From Syntrophobacteraceae bacterium (GTDB lineage Bacteria > Desulfobacterota > Syntrophobacteria > Syntrophobacterales > Syntrophobacteraceae): 50,213 bases of DNA. The notes under the pieces were generated by a model that was not told the origin of the DNA, searched no databases, and saw only the letters and a program-made list of their open reading frames with translations. Made by a program: the position numbers and the translations under genes. The stretch spans positions 1-50,213 of the forward strand of contig JARLHP010000004.1 in the NCBI GenBank assembly GCA_031292195.1. Reading direction: 5' to 3'. Positions 1 to 8,584 of this stretch are shown here, in pieces; within the stretch, counting starts at the first letter, position 1, and every line of letters starts with the position of its first letter.

Positions 1-626
1 AATGGATGAATGACAATCGAAAAATCGCAAGGCGCACTATCCTCAATTGGCTTTCCATCAAAGATGTCGATGATGTTTTCAAAAAGGTCAATGTCGTTAT
101 CGATGAGTTTCTTCAACGGCTTCTCGCATCTTTGGGCAAAGAGTCTCCCCCAGTCGGCCCCGCCGTCCAATTCCTTGAACAGGACCCACCTTCCTGCGAT
201 TTTTTTCCCGGCGCCATGAATTACGTAGTTGAGCAGAGGAACGGTCAACCATGGTGTCAAATGGCGGTCTGATCTGACATTGCCCCTCTGATCGATATGG
301 AAATCTTTGCTGAGGCACCTCACCGTCAATGTGTTGCCGGAGTGAGAAACTCCCAGCCTTTCAGCGGCCTCGGCAAAATCGACGGCCTGAATCTGTGCTC
401 GTAGTTGCCTGAGTGTTTTGTCCCACTCATCCTGAATGGCGGATTGAGGATGCGGTGTAACCTTGAGTTGCTCCAACACGCTGCCTTCGACATAAGGACA
501 TTGATCCAGTCCTTTTTCACCCCGCATGACCGCCGCCGCAAACGCAAGGCATGAAGGCATACCACATTTTCCGCAGTTCGATTTTCGCAGTAACCGATAA
601 ATTTCCAAATGACTTATCTGATGCAT
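1..626 (-). CDS. Fe-S cluster domain / DUF3786 protein (3' end outside window)
   Basis: The minus-strand frame opens at an ATG (624-626) preceded by GAGGAG about 9 nt upstream. It stays open to the window edge, giving at least 208 residues without a stop, so the C-terminus is missing. Residues 18-26 read CGKCGMPSC, followed by Cys43. This is the four-cysteine pattern of the small 4Fe-4S domain also found at the N-terminus of corrinoid Fe-S proteins. The part after about residue 70 resembles DUF3786, a family of anaerobes with no known reaction. The next gene upstream on the same strand encodes a LuxR regulator with the same cysteine motif, which suggests a shared redox or metal role. The cysteine motif is seen directly. 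The DUF3786 assignment is recalled family knowledge. The function is unknown. Confidence 0.75.
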   Translation of the reverse strand, partial: MHQISHLEIYRLLRKSNCGKCGMPSCLAFAAAVMRGEKGLDQCPYVEGSVLEQLKVTPHPQSAIQDEWDKTLRQLRAQIQAVDFAEAAERLGVSHSGNTLTVRCLSKDFHIDQRGNVRSDRHLTPWLTVPLLNYVIHGAGKKIAGRWVLFKELDGGADWGRLFAQRCEKPLKKLIDNDIDLFENIIDIFDGKPIEDSAPCDFSIVIHP

Positions 627-858
627 GATTTCCTGCTCCTCGGTTCGTTCGAATGGCGTGAGTGCCACACATTGCCGCCCAAAGATTCGCAGGCCGTGGA
701 TAACCCTCCAAGCGACCCTGGAAATATTTTCTTTCGATCTGCCCGAATCCCGCTGAGAAAGTTTGCATATGGTAGACGGTATGAAATCCCCCATTTGGGG
801 GAGGGAGACTATTTTTCGATGCTTTTTTCAGGAGTGGCCGGGAAGAGGACGACGGCCA

Positions 859-1743
859 TCAGATCAAGGAGTTCCTGGCTGCCCAGACGGAAGCTTCTGT
901 CCTGTCATCTACTCCCAATTTGTTGAAGATCTGAATGACGTGGCTTTTGACGGTGTGATGGCTGATTTTGAGTAAATTCGAGATTTCGGTATTGGAGGCC
1001 CCTCGCGCCATGAGACTGAGCACTTGAATCTCCCGTTTGGTTAAGGGTGCGGGCAGGGAGCCGTTGGCGCTGTTTCCGGCGGGCTGGTCGATCCGTGTCA
1101 GCCGCACCAATTCATTTTCGAGCCTGGTGATATGTGCCTGCTTTTCCTTCAACGCCCTTCCAGCATCAACATCTATTGAAACGGTTCTGGCAAGATTTCC
1201 CTGAGCGTCATAGACGGGGAAGACTACATTCTGCTGAAGGGGAGGACCAAGCCCTGAACACTGGACGGGATAAGCCTCCTGTCTACTCAAAGCGGCGGCA
1301 AACGCCATACAGCCGGGGTAGCCGCACTCCATGCAGTTGCTGCCGGGAAGGAGCTTGAGAATCTCAAGTATGGGCGCATATCTGCGCCTCCCGGGATTCG
1401 GCCTGATCGAGTCCTTGCGCTGGTGGAGTTCATTTATGAAAGCAACGAGACGTCCAAGGAATTCACTGGCCTGGGCGTGATGTTCGAAAAGGCCAGCCGA
1501 TCCATCGGTTGGATGAAGGCCACATAGGAAGCCGTCGAGATTGAACTTTATAAAGACGGGCTGCTCATAGAAAATCGCCCCTTCGGCAACAGCGTTGATA
1601 TAAGGAAGCACGGCCGAGATATCGCCATCAAGGTTGAAGTGAGCAACCATCAGCGGATGAACGACCCTACACGTCCTGGACAGAGGACCGAGGACGCGAA
1701 GGGATAAGTCCGAATATCCTGTTATAAACCCGTTACCGTCCAT
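859..1743 (-). CDS. LuxR-type transcriptional regulator with Fe-S domain
   Basis: This 294-residue regulator has three parts. Residues 1-120 form an unrecognised sensory region, present in similar proteins of anaerobic deltaproteobacteria. Residues 125-165 carry Cys137, Cys140, Cys145 and Cys162 in CMECGYPGC plus a distal Cys, a likely 4Fe-4S ligand set. Residues 234-294 are a typical LuxR/GerE helix-turn-helix (LTKREIQVLSLMARG). There is no phosphoacceptor receiver domain, so the signal is probably sensed directly, perhaps oxygen or redox state through the cluster. The ATG at 1741-1743 overlaps the end of the recombinase gene by 11 bp. The target is unknown; the downstream DUF3786 gene 232 bp away is the obvious candidate. 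The domain call is strong; the sensing role is inference. Confidence 0.8.
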   Translation of the reverse strand: MDGNGFITGYSDLSLRVLGPLSRTCRVVHPLMVAHFNLDGDISAVLPYINAVAEGAIFYEQPVFIKFNLDGFLCGLHPTDGSAGLFEHHAQASEFLGRLVAFINELHQRKDSIRPNPGRRRYAPILEILKLLPGSNCMECGYPGCMAFAAALSRQEAYPVQCSGLGPPLQQNVVFPVYDAQGNLARTVSIDVDAGRALKEKQAHITRLENELVRLTRIDQPAGNSANGSLPAPLTKREIQVLSLMARGASNTEISNLLKISHHTVKSHVIQIFNKLGVDDRTEASVWAARNSLI

Positions 1744-2326
1744 CTATTTCGTCCGTAGCGTTAAAGAATCTTGAAGCTATACATCCTTTGATCCGATAAA
1801 TAGTCGCTGGGTGGACGTTGAAGGTTTTGGCAATCTGCTTGGCTGATTTGCCTTCCTCAAAAAGCTGGGCGGCCAGCTCCTTTTGTTCAGGATTGAGCTT
1901 TAAGGGTCGGCCAAATCGAACGCCGCGTTTTTTTGCCGCGACCCGGCCGGTTGACGTCCGGTCCCGGATAAGATCCCGCTCAAACTCCGCAATGCCTGCA
2001 AAGATGGTGAGAACCATCTTCCCGGCATAACCGGTTGTATCCGCCCATGGTTCTGAAAGAGATTGGAGGCCGGCCCCGGCTCCCATGATCTCTTCAACGA
2101 TATCAAGCAGGTCCCTGGTTGAGCGGGCCAGCCGGTCAAGCTTCCAGACCACCAAAACGTCGTTTTGCCGGAGCTGATCAAGTAACCGCTCCAGTTCGGG
2201 ACGGTTACGGTTTTTGCCGGATAGCTTCTCTTGAAAAATGCGGCCGCAGCCTGCGGCTTGGAGAGCTTGAAATTGAATTTCCGTGTTTTGTTCCTCAGTG
2301 GATACCCGAGCATAACCTATCTTCAT
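1733..2326 (-). CDS. Serine recombinase (resolvase/invertase family)
   Basis: The 197-residue product begins MKIGYARVSTEEQ, with the catalytic serine at position 9. It continues with the resolvase-family motifs DRLARS and FERDLIRDRT and a C-terminal Hin-type helix-turn-helix (KSAKQIAKTFNVHPATIYRI). Length and order match small resolvases/invertases that cut and rejoin DNA through a phosphoserine link. I chose the ATG at 2324-2326 because the family begins there; an in-frame extension to 2386 has no homology. The last 15 or so residues are not family-like and run into the LuxR gene. No transposase, res site or inverted repeats were seen nearby, so this may be a relic of a mobile element or an orphan. 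It lies directly after a truncated toxin gene. Confidence 0.9.
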   Translation of the reverse strand: MKIGYARVSTEEQNTEIQFQALQAAGCGRIFQEKLSGKNRNRPELERLLDQLRQNDVLVVWKLDRLARSTRDLLDIVEEIMGAGAGLQSLSEPWADTTGYAGKMVLTIFAGIAEFERDLIRDRTSTGRVAAKKRGVRFGRPLKLNPEQKELAAQLFEEGKSAKQIAKTFNVHPATIYRIKGCIASRFFNATDEIDGR

Positions 2327-2337
2327 GCTGGTCCTTG

Positions 2338-2499
2338 TTACCTCAAAATCTTGTCGTATTCGGAATGGCCTCCAATCCAAAACCAAAGCAGGCCCTCCGG
2401 GACTTCCATAGCAAGCGCCCTGAAGTGAACGCCAACACGCACCTCCCGGTATTTGCCAATCTTCTTAAAGTGTAACGAAGGGTGAGAAGCGTCTAGGCC
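2338..2499 (-). pseudogene. Truncated ParE/RelE-like toxin fragment
   Basis: The minus strand encodes about 48 residues from HPSLHFKKIGKYREVRVGV through LLWFWIGGHSEYDKILR to a TAA at 2338-2340. This is the C-terminal half of the same toxin family as the intact gene at 9402-9665, which has PPLHFKC and WFWIGSHDGYERF at matching places. There is no start codon. The fragment continues in the same frame as the antitoxin, directly after that gene's TGA, so about 36 N-terminal codons have been deleted. The toxin is almost certainly inactive. The family match is by eye. Confidence 0.7.
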
Positions 2500-2700
2500 T
2501 CAAATTTCGCTCGTCTTTCCTGCTTTGTGATCCGCAAGGGCCTTTTGGGCCAGGCGGTCAAGTTTGCCGGTCAGGGCATCCTCTTCAATCTGGCTGTCCC
2601 ATTGATCCGAATCGAAGTCTTCGAACCATTTGCGAAAAGCTGCAAGCTCGCTCGGAGCAAGTTTTCTGACTTCCTGTTCGAGTTCTTGCACTCTTGTCAT
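2500..2700 (-). CDS. Antitoxin of a broken type II TA pair
   Basis: This 66-residue acidic protein begins MTRVQELEQEVRKLAPSEL. I chose the ATG at 2698-2700 because AAGGGGA lies a suitable distance upstream; a longer in-frame start at 2751 has no such site. The helical N-terminus and the SGKLDRLA-like tail (here TGKLDRLAQKALADHKAGK) are characteristic of small antitoxins paired with ParE/RelE-like toxins. Its partner directly downstream survives only as a C-terminal fragment, so this gene is either a solitary antitoxin that may still neutralise related toxins, or is decaying. Confidence 0.7.
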   Translation of the reverse strand: MTRVQELEQEVRKLAPSELAAFRKWFEDFDSDQWDSQIEEDALTGKLDRLAQKALADHKAGKTSEI

Positions 2701-2702
2701 GC

Positions 2703-2997
2703 GGCATCCCCTTATGCGATGTTGGTATTGCAAAAGATATAGCAAAAACAATCTAGTTTTGCAAATAACTTATGCGAAAGGTAAGTGCTTAAAAAGCCTA
2801 GCCCGGAATCTCGCGGGCAAGGCATCAGCAAAAGTTACAAGTTTTGCGAGAGGTCGTGGGAGAGCTTCTGGCGTTCAAAAACGCCAGGGGCGGATTCGTA
2901 AAGCGGCGAATGCGTAAAACGCTTTCGGGCTTTAGTAAAAGCTACCGCAGGCTTCGTGACGATCTGGCAATGGCATGTGTCTGGCTGGAGGAAGGGA
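2703..2997. other. Intergenic region, no gene seen
   Basis: About 295 bp between the divergent antitoxin and the kinase-like pseudogene. It contains AT-rich stretches suitable for promoters but no open frame or repeat I can support. Confidence 0.5.
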
Positions 2998-4394
2998 ATG
3001 AATCCCAATGAGCTCATCCGGGTGATTCTTCCCCGAAAGGGGGAGATTTTGCTTCTTCCCCGCGACCATCTGGCCACGGGTGGGGAAGGGGCGGTCTATT
3101 TAAAAGACGGTTTGGTGTTCAAACTCTACCTCGATTCGGCCGGTGCGCGGGCCAGGGGGATGGAGGAAAAAATCCGGCTTCTTTCCAAAATTCGCCATCC
3201 TTCTATCGTTGCCCCCATCGATATCGTGTGCGACAGGCAACACCGGATGGTCGGGTTTTGCATGGAGGCGGCCCCGGGCGTGCCGCTGGTAAAGACCTTC
3301 ACCTTTCAGGCGGGGGGACATGGAAGCCAGAATGCGGGCCAACGCCTCCGTATTCGACAGCAGAGTGAAACTAAACGGAGCGGTGCGGGATTTTTCCGTG
3401 ATTCCCAAACCTCTTGCGGCTTGGTATGAAGGGGTGTTTGAAAAAGGCGAGCGCTGCGCTCCACCCAGTGCGACGATTTCCGCGGTGCCGGCAGTCGCCC
3501 TGAGAACGTTTCGCGCCCTCGCCGCCGGTTCCGGTTTGCTCAAACATGAGCGAACCCTCACACTACCTGGCCGGATAAGGTATGTTACCCCCAATGGGGT
3601 GGCTCTTTTCGAAGGACCGGGAGGACTGAGCGCTTGCGATCTCCAACGGAGGCAACCGCTCCCCGGTCTGCCGCCGGATGCGCTGGGACGCCTTATCGAT
3701 AATCAGGCCTGCCTGGTCAGGCACGGCGTCGGTTTTGTGCTGCTCGAACTTGCCGGCCAGGGGATAAGTGGGCGCATTGTGACCGCGGAGCGCGACCCGG
3801 CGCCTCCAGGCCCGATTATGGCGCCGCTGCCCTGCCTGGCGGAAAGACTCCTGGCCCGGGGCAACCGGGTTTTTGCCCTAAGCAGTCTAAATGAACACGG
3901 ACTTACGGAAATTGGCCTCGAAAGCCCGGGCGCTTCGGCTTTTTTGTCCATCAAACACTCCTGGCCCGTGAATCTGCTTTGGACCCGTTTCTTTGAGGGT
4001 TTCGCGGTCACGGACTGTCCGGGCGCGCCAGTCATAGTGCAGCCGGAAGGGGACTGCGCGGTGCTCATTCATCGTGCCGTGGGGCTGCGAGATTATCACC
4101 TGGTGAGCGGCTATGCCGGAAACCGCTTCTGTATCGTCCTTCACGCTATTCGAAGGACTGACGGCCGGATACGAAGTAACCAGTTCCTCCACCGAGGATG
4201 TCGCGGACATCCCTGTGGCCGTGACGCATAGGGGTATCGCGGTCGCCATTTTCGAAGAGGGCGAGGTATCGGTCTGGAACATCAAGGGAACCGAAACCCG
4301 GAAAATCCTCGATCCGGCCGCCACTTTGGAAATGCGGCTTTTTGCCCTGCCCGGGGGCTCTATTACCGCACCGGGTGCGATGTGTTCAGGCTGA
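2998..4394 (+). pseudogene. Decayed protein-kinase-like gene with C-terminal repeat region
   Basis: Three consecutive plus-strand frames appear to belong to one former gene. The first starts at ATG 2998 after a GGAGG site and shows a kinase N-lobe: ATGGEGAVYLKDGLVFKLY has a glycine-rich loop and the expected lysine, followed by RLLSKIRHPSIVAPID. It is lost near a run of G at about 3307-3314. The second frame (about 3315-4137) has no catalytic loop and looks like a beta-rich, possibly propeller-like C-terminus. The third (about 4138-4394) continues from a one-base shift near 4137-4142 and ends at TGA. The kinase C-lobe is therefore absent, implying an internal deletion plus frameshifts. Sequencing error could explain a single shift but not the missing lobe. 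Confidence 0.6.
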
Positions 4395-4476
4395 GCCTTG
4401 ACTGAACCGCTCGCTACCCGCGGTTTTGCAACGACCGTGGACACACGGAAACGAAGAAAAGATGTCGGGCGCGGTT

Positions 4477-4511
4477 CTTCCCGCTTCCCGCTCCCTGCTC
4501 CTCGCTTCCCG
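4477..4511 (+). repeat. Heptanucleotide tandem repeat upstream of pncB
   Basis: Five consecutive 7-mers read CTTCCCG, CTTCCCG, CTCCCTG, CTCCTCG, CTTCCCG, followed by CTTCTTT. This is an imperfect heptad array on a pyrimidine-rich strand, directly before the pncB ribosome site. Confidence 0.8.
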
Positions 4512-4538
4512 CTTCTTTTCTTTTTTAGGAGTATTACC

Positions 4539-5765
4539 ATGAACTTCACACCGATCATCGACAGCCTGCTCGATACCGACCTCTACAAGTTCACGATGCT
4601 TCAGGCCTTCCTGCACCAGTTCCCGGGGGCCGCGGGAGAATACCGGTTCAAGTGCCGCAACAGGCCCGCGGCGCCGATTTCCGGCTTCAAGCAGGAGATC
4701 GATGCGCAGATAGATCACCTCTGCACCCTGCGCATGCGCCCCGAGGAACTCGATTACCTGGCGAAGCTTCGTTTCATCAAATCCGATCTGGTGGATTACC
4801 TGGATCTTTTCCAGTTCCGGGGACGCTTCATCCGCACGGAAGTCTCCAGGAGCGATCCGGATTCGATTGAAATCGTGGCCGGCGGTCCGCTGATGCACGT
4901 GATGCTCTTCGAGATCTTCGTGCTGGCTATTGTCTCGGAGGTTTACTTCCGGGGGACCGGTGGGGCCGCACATTTTGAAGAAGGCCGCGGGAGGCTGCGC
5001 GAAAAGATCGGGCTTCTCAAGGAGTTCGGCCGGGAACCTGCCCTTCGCCACCCCTATGTCTTCTATGATTTCGGGACGAGGCGAAGAGCATGTCGCGGGT
5101 GGCAGGAAGAGGTGGTTACGACCTTTGCCCGCGAGGTCCCGGAATTTTTCCGGGGTACCAGCAACGTCGACCTGGCCCGCCGGCATGGCCTGGTCCCCAT
5201 CGGCACCATGGCCCACGAATACCTGCAGGCCCACCAGGCCTTCGGGTACAGGCTGAGGGATTTCCAAAAGATGGCGCTCGAAAACTGGGTCGGGGAATAT
5301 CGCGGAGACCTCGGTATCGCTCTGACCGATACGGTGGGCATGGACGCTTTCCTGGCCGACTTCGACCTCTACTTCGCCAAACTCTTCGACGGCCTGCGCC
5401 ACGACTCGGGAGATCCCCTGGTGTGGGGCGCCAAGGCGCTGGCGCACTACCAGAAGCTGCGAATAGATCCCAATACCAAACTGTTTACCTTCTCCGACGG
5501 TCTCGATCTGAAAACGACTTTCGATATCTACCGCGCCTTCGCCTCGAAGGTGAAAGTGGGGTTTGGCATTGGGACCAATCTGACCAACGATCTTGGCGTG
5601 GAACCGCTCAACATCGTAATGAAGCTGGTAACCTGCAACGGCAACCCTGTGGCCAAGATCTCCGATGCCCCGGGAAAGACACTGTGCGACGATGACACCT
5701 TCATGGCCTACCTGAGGCAGGTATTCGAGGTCCCCTCCGAAGCGGACGGGGCGCGGAAACCATGA
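4539..5765 (+). CDS. pncB: Nicotinate phosphoribosyltransferase
   Basis: The 408-residue product begins [20 protein letters not shown], the usual PncB N-terminus. It catalyses formation of nicotinate mononucleotide from nicotinate and PRPP, the entry step of the Preiss-Handler NAD salvage pathway, in the cytoplasm. Conserved segments include [19 protein letters not shown] around residue 225 and the phosphate-binding LRHDSGDP near residue 290, then GIGTNLTND. Length is normal. I chose the ATG at 4539 because AGGAG lies 7 nt upstream and the family starts there; longer in-frame extensions run through the pyrimidine repeat. The gene stands alone, between a pseudogene and a convergent lipid-kinase gene. 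Confidence 0.95.
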   Translation: MNFTPIIDSLLDTDLYKFTMLQAFLHQFPGAAGEYRFKCRNRPAAPISGFKQEIDAQIDHLCTLRMRPEELDYLAKLRFIKSDLVDYLDLFQFRGRFIRTEVSRSDPDSIEIVAGGPLMHVMLFEIFVLAIVSEVYFRGTGGAAHFEEGRGRLREKIGLLKEFGREPALRHPYVFYDFGTRRRACRGWQEEVVTTFAREVPEFFRGTSNVDLARRHGLVPIGTMAHEYLQAHQAFGYRLRDFQKMALENWVGEYRGDLGIALTDTVGMDAFLADFDLYFAKLFDGLRHDSGDPLVWGAKALAHYQKLRIDPNTKLFTFSDGLDLKTTFDIYRAFASKVKVGFGIGTNLTNDLGVEPLNIVMKLVTCNGNPVAKISDAPGKTLCDDDTFMAYLRQVFEVPSEADGARKP

Positions 5766-5838
5766 GAAGTCGTCTTCTTTTGGCGACTTCGCGGCTTCGC
5801 GTGCGAAAACTTTTTCAGACAGCTCCGCACGGGCTATG

Positions 5839-5907
5839 CGGCCCACCCGAAAATCGCGAAAAGTCCGTGGTTCGGGCTTGGCGATCCCGGCTGCGGCGGC
5901 ACGCCGC
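5839..5907. repeat. Dispersed repeat, copy A
   Basis: The segment beginning CGGCCCACCCGAAAATCGCG and ending CCCGGCTGCGGCGGCACGC(CGC) recurs with small changes at 12887-12948. The terminal GC-rich core (about 22 bp) also occurs near 13284-13307 and 17430-17453. Confidence 0.75.
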
Positions 5908-5913
5908 AGATTC

Positions 5914-5945
5914 GTAGGTTGGGCTAAGCGGTAGCGCAGCCCAAC
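5914..5945 (+). repeat. 32-bp GTAG-type REP palindrome, copy 1
   Basis: The unit begins GTAGGTTGGGCT and ends AGCGCAGCCCAAC; the TTGGGCT and AGCCCAA arms pair into a hairpin. It is 32 bp long, like the copies at 16050, 24370, 24514 and 35278. The 5' GTAG plus an imperfect palindrome is the pattern of REP sequences mobilised by REP-associated tyrosine transposases. It lies between the convergent ends of pncB and the lipid-kinase gene. Confidence 0.85.
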
Positions 5946-5977
5946 AATCAAGGTTTTACCGCAACGAGGTTTCCACC

Positions 5978-6910
5978 TCACGAGGGGCTTTTCACCTTTT
6001 GAGCGGCGAAAGAAAAGGCGTCGGGTATCAACTCAATATCGACGGCCGAAGTCATTCCAAGTAATTCGCCGTCGGTTTCGAACCGGGTCGGCGCACTGCA
6101 TTGGATTTTTGCTCCGCGGCCCGACAAACTGGTGGTGATTCGGGTGTCATGATGGAGCCCCACCAAGTAGGCTCGCAGGATCTCGATGAGCAAGCCGGCC
6201 GGCGAAGCCTTGGAGACCAGGACGAACTGGAACTGGTCTTTGGAGGGAGAAGCCCGCGGGGCGATTTTCATTCCCTCCGCCATGCTGTGCCCCAGGGCTG
6301 CGGCGAAAAAGACCGTTTCGGTAAGGACCCGGGTACCGCCAACGGGGCCTTCCACCGTAAACGAGCGAATATCCCTCATCGCGGCCAGAGCGCTGATGGC
6401 GTAAGAAAGCCAGCAGGAGCGGGGGAAGCCGAAGCTTCTGAAACGGTGAATCACTTCGGCGTCAAACCCCAACCCCAGAACCATGGCGAAGACTCTTTGC
6501 CGGAGGTGGTCGCCAACGCGATAGCGGCACAGGCCGAGACTCACTCTCACGGCCGGCGCCTCGATGGCCGTCTTGAAGATGTCCCTCAACCCGGTGCCGA
6601 TTTCGAAGTTTCGAACGTAGTCGCACCCCGTTCCAAAGGGCAGCATGCCGATGGAAGGCATGCTGCCCTTCTCCTCCCACCACAGTCCGTTCAGGACTTC
6701 GTTTAGCGTGCCGTCCCCGCCTGCGGCGATCACCCTGTCGTAGCCGGCCCTCCGGGCTGATGCGGCAATCGCTTCGGAATGCCCCGGATACTGGCTCCAG
6801 AACGTGTCGATCCTCTTTGCCCCTCCGCCAAGGGAGTCGAGAAGAAAGGGCCATTGCTTCCCGGCCTGCCGGTTTCCGGCTAGCGGGTTGACGATTGCCG
6901 CTATTCTCAT
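5978..6910 (-). CDS. Diacylglycerol/lipid kinase family protein
   Basis: A 310-residue member of the DagK/YegS/sphingosine-kinase fold. The N-terminal domain has the nucleotide-binding GGDGTLNEVLNG at about residues 64-75 and then PFGTGCDYVR, the family's P-x-GTxND-like loop. The C-terminal beta-sandwich ends with the usual ETDGE-type segment, here FETDGELLG. Such enzymes transfer phosphate from ATP to diacylglycerol or related lipids at the inner face of the membrane. The start at 6908-6910 is preceded by GGGAAG. The exact lipid substrate cannot be deduced. It stands alone, convergent with pncB. Confidence 0.88.
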   Translation of the reverse strand: MRIAAIVNPLAGNRQAGKQWPFLLDSLGGGAKRIDTFWSQYPGHSEAIAASARRAGYDRVIAAGGDGTLNEVLNGLWWEEKGSMPSIGMLPFGTGCDYVRNFEIGTGLRDIFKTAIEAPAVRVSLGLCRYRVGDHLRQRVFAMVLGLGFDAEVIHRFRSFGFPRSCWLSYAISALAAMRDIRSFTVEGPVGGTRVLTETVFFAAALGHSMAEGMKIAPRASPSKDQFQFVLVSKASPAGLLIEILRAYLVGLHHDTRITTSLSGRGAKIQCSAPTRFETDGELLGMTSAVDIELIPDAFSFAAQKVKSPS

Positions 6911-7007
6911 GGGCTTCCCTTTCCTCGACTGAGGGTAAGGTTGTCTTGCAACCTGTCACTCTCGGGTGTATGGGGTAATTCAAGCAGGAGGGACCTGTCG
7001 TACAGCT

Positions 7008-8576
7008 TTAGAAACAACCTTGTTGGCTGAACCGCTCTTCTCTTTCGGCTTCGATTCTATCCGCCACGGCAGGGTCCAACTCTTCCAAGTTCTGCAAGTG
7101 CTCGATGGTTGCCTTGAAGCTTGTGCCTAATCGCGCTCGTATATCGTGAACGGCCTGTTCGGTCGTTATTGGGCCATCCAAACGGGCTACGGCCCGCCTG
7201 ATCAATTCATGTGGCATAAGGAGCATTGCCGCAAACGCCTTGGCTCGCATCTCGACCTGCAAAGGTGCCCATAGTCCACTTACCAGAGCTAGTTTCTTAG
7301 CGTACGTCCTGTCGAATAAAATATGGCAGAGTTCGTGAGCAATAGTAAAATTCATTCCTTCTGGTGTGGCGTTATGACGATCACTTGAATTTAACAGAAT
7401 AGAAGGCTGGTGATGTGGTCCGGCAACGGACACTCCCCTGATAGTGTTATCGCAGAGTTCAATTACTTCCAGGCGAATGCCTAGCCTATCCAATATCGCA
7501 TCTAGGTTGACCGAATCAGTTGTCTGCTCAATAAGTGAGAGACCATTGATTACTCTTTCGGCCAAGTTATATCCCGTCTTCCATGTTTGTTTGTCGTTAA
7601 AGTTAATCGTTTCACGGGCAACGAGGTTCCTAAGTTCCAGGTTTTCTGCATCAGTGGCATACAATTCAATTAGTTTGTGTGCAAGCTGCTTTACGTCACT
7701 CTCTAGGAGAGTGGGAGAAGCTGACCCGAACATGAGTGCCGCATGACAAGACCCAATGATGACCAGTTCGTCATCATTGGTTTCCAGTAGGTAGTCAGCA
7801 ACATCTTGCGGAGCACTCCGCAAAACTGCGGCAATCTTTTGCCACTTTGCGATGGCGGCTTCAGCGAACGAATCCAATCCGGCAAGCCACGCTACTCGGT
7901 TGTCCCTTGGAGCGCGCTTTATGGCCTCAATATCTTCCTCCAGCCTATGGAGGCGTTGTGATGAGCTTAGGAGGCTAAGTAAGTATCTGACAGCCTGCTG
8001 AAGCAAATCATATAATCGCTCGGCAACCAATTTTGGCTCTAAACGTTCGAAACCTTGATCGTAAGTAAACACTAGATCCTCGGGTATACCGAAAGGCCGC
8101 GAATTACCCCATGACACTTCCACCATATCCTGGTAGCGTCTAATCACAATATCAGGGAAAAGTCCTCCGGATCGGCAAGATTGAAGATTATGTCTGGACC
8201 ACCACCTTTGCCATTGCGCGCGCCACTCGTCCTCCTCGTCCTCCCTAAATCTCTCTGGGGGGAATTGTGTTTCAAACAACGAATTCCAGGCATCAATATC
8301 TTCATTGCGATTTGGCAAGCGCTCTTCATGCAGCAGGGGGTCCCAGTTAGTTGCAAGCCATTCGATGAAGGGCAGCAGATACCAATGTACTGACGGCGCC
8401 ACTTCTGCTCCCTCCAAATGGCTACAAAGATTCTTACCTCGCACCCATATCTCGATTGAACCCCAGGACATACTCTCTTCTACTGTTGCGCATAGTCCGT
8501 TATCCGGATCGTTTGCAAATGTGAGATGCAAAGCGAAATCTTGTTTGCTGCCGATAGATATGTCTTTATTGACCAT
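7008..8576 (-). CDS. Long ImmA/IrrE-type metallopeptidase
   Basis: The 522-residue product has an HELCH zinc-protease motif at residues 414-418, inside MNFTIAHELCHILFD, followed by the helical region containing EMRAKAFAAMLLMP that is typical of ImmA/IrrE (DUF955) proteases. The 350 or so residues before it are unusual: rich in Trp and acidic residues, with no helix-turn-helix I can recognise. ImmA/IrrE proteins usually cleave a repressor, triggering phage or element excision or a stress response. I prefer the ATG at 8574-8576 because AGAGGT lies just upstream; a GTG at 8582 is also possible. A small Cys-rich gene lies immediately upstream in the same direction. The DNA is visibly AT-richer than its surroundings, consistent with transfer. 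The substrate is unknown. Confidence 0.8.
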   Translation of the reverse strand: MVNKDISIGSKQDFALHLTFANDPDNGLCATVEESMSWGSIEIWVRGKNLCSHLEGAEVAPSVHWYLLPFIEWLATNWDPLLHEERLPNRNEDIDAWNSLFETQFPPERFREDEEDEWRAQWQRWWSRHNLQSCRSGGLFPDIVIRRYQDMVEVSWGNSRPFGIPEDLVFTYDQGFERLEPKLVAERLYDLLQQAVRYLLSLLSSSQRLHRLEEDIEAIKRAPRDNRVAWLAGLDSFAEAAIAKWQKIAAVLRSAPQDVADYLLETNDDELVIIGSCHAALMFGSASPTLLESDVKQLAHKLIELYATDAENLELRNLVARETINFNDKQTWKTGYNLAERVINGLSLIEQTTDSVNLDAILDRLGIRLEVIELCDNTIRGVSVAGPHHQPSILLNSSDRHNATPEGMNFTIAHELCHILFDRTYAKKLALVSGLWAPLQVEMRAKAFAAMLLMPHELIRRAVARLDGPITTEQAVHDIRARLGTSFKATIEHLQNLEELDPAVADRIEAEREERFSQQGCF

Positions 8577-8584
8577 GTTCACCT

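Noticed and set aside
2338-2700. Second selenocysteine UGA between antitoxin and toxin fragment
   Set aside because: The frame is continuous but the antitoxin ends naturally, no U-x-x-C motif is formed and no hairpin follows; a deletion scar is simpler.
4386-5981. Long minus-strand open frame opposite pncB (531 codons)
   Set aside because: Antisense of a conserved gene in GC-rich DNA; composition is low-complexity and no family motif is present.
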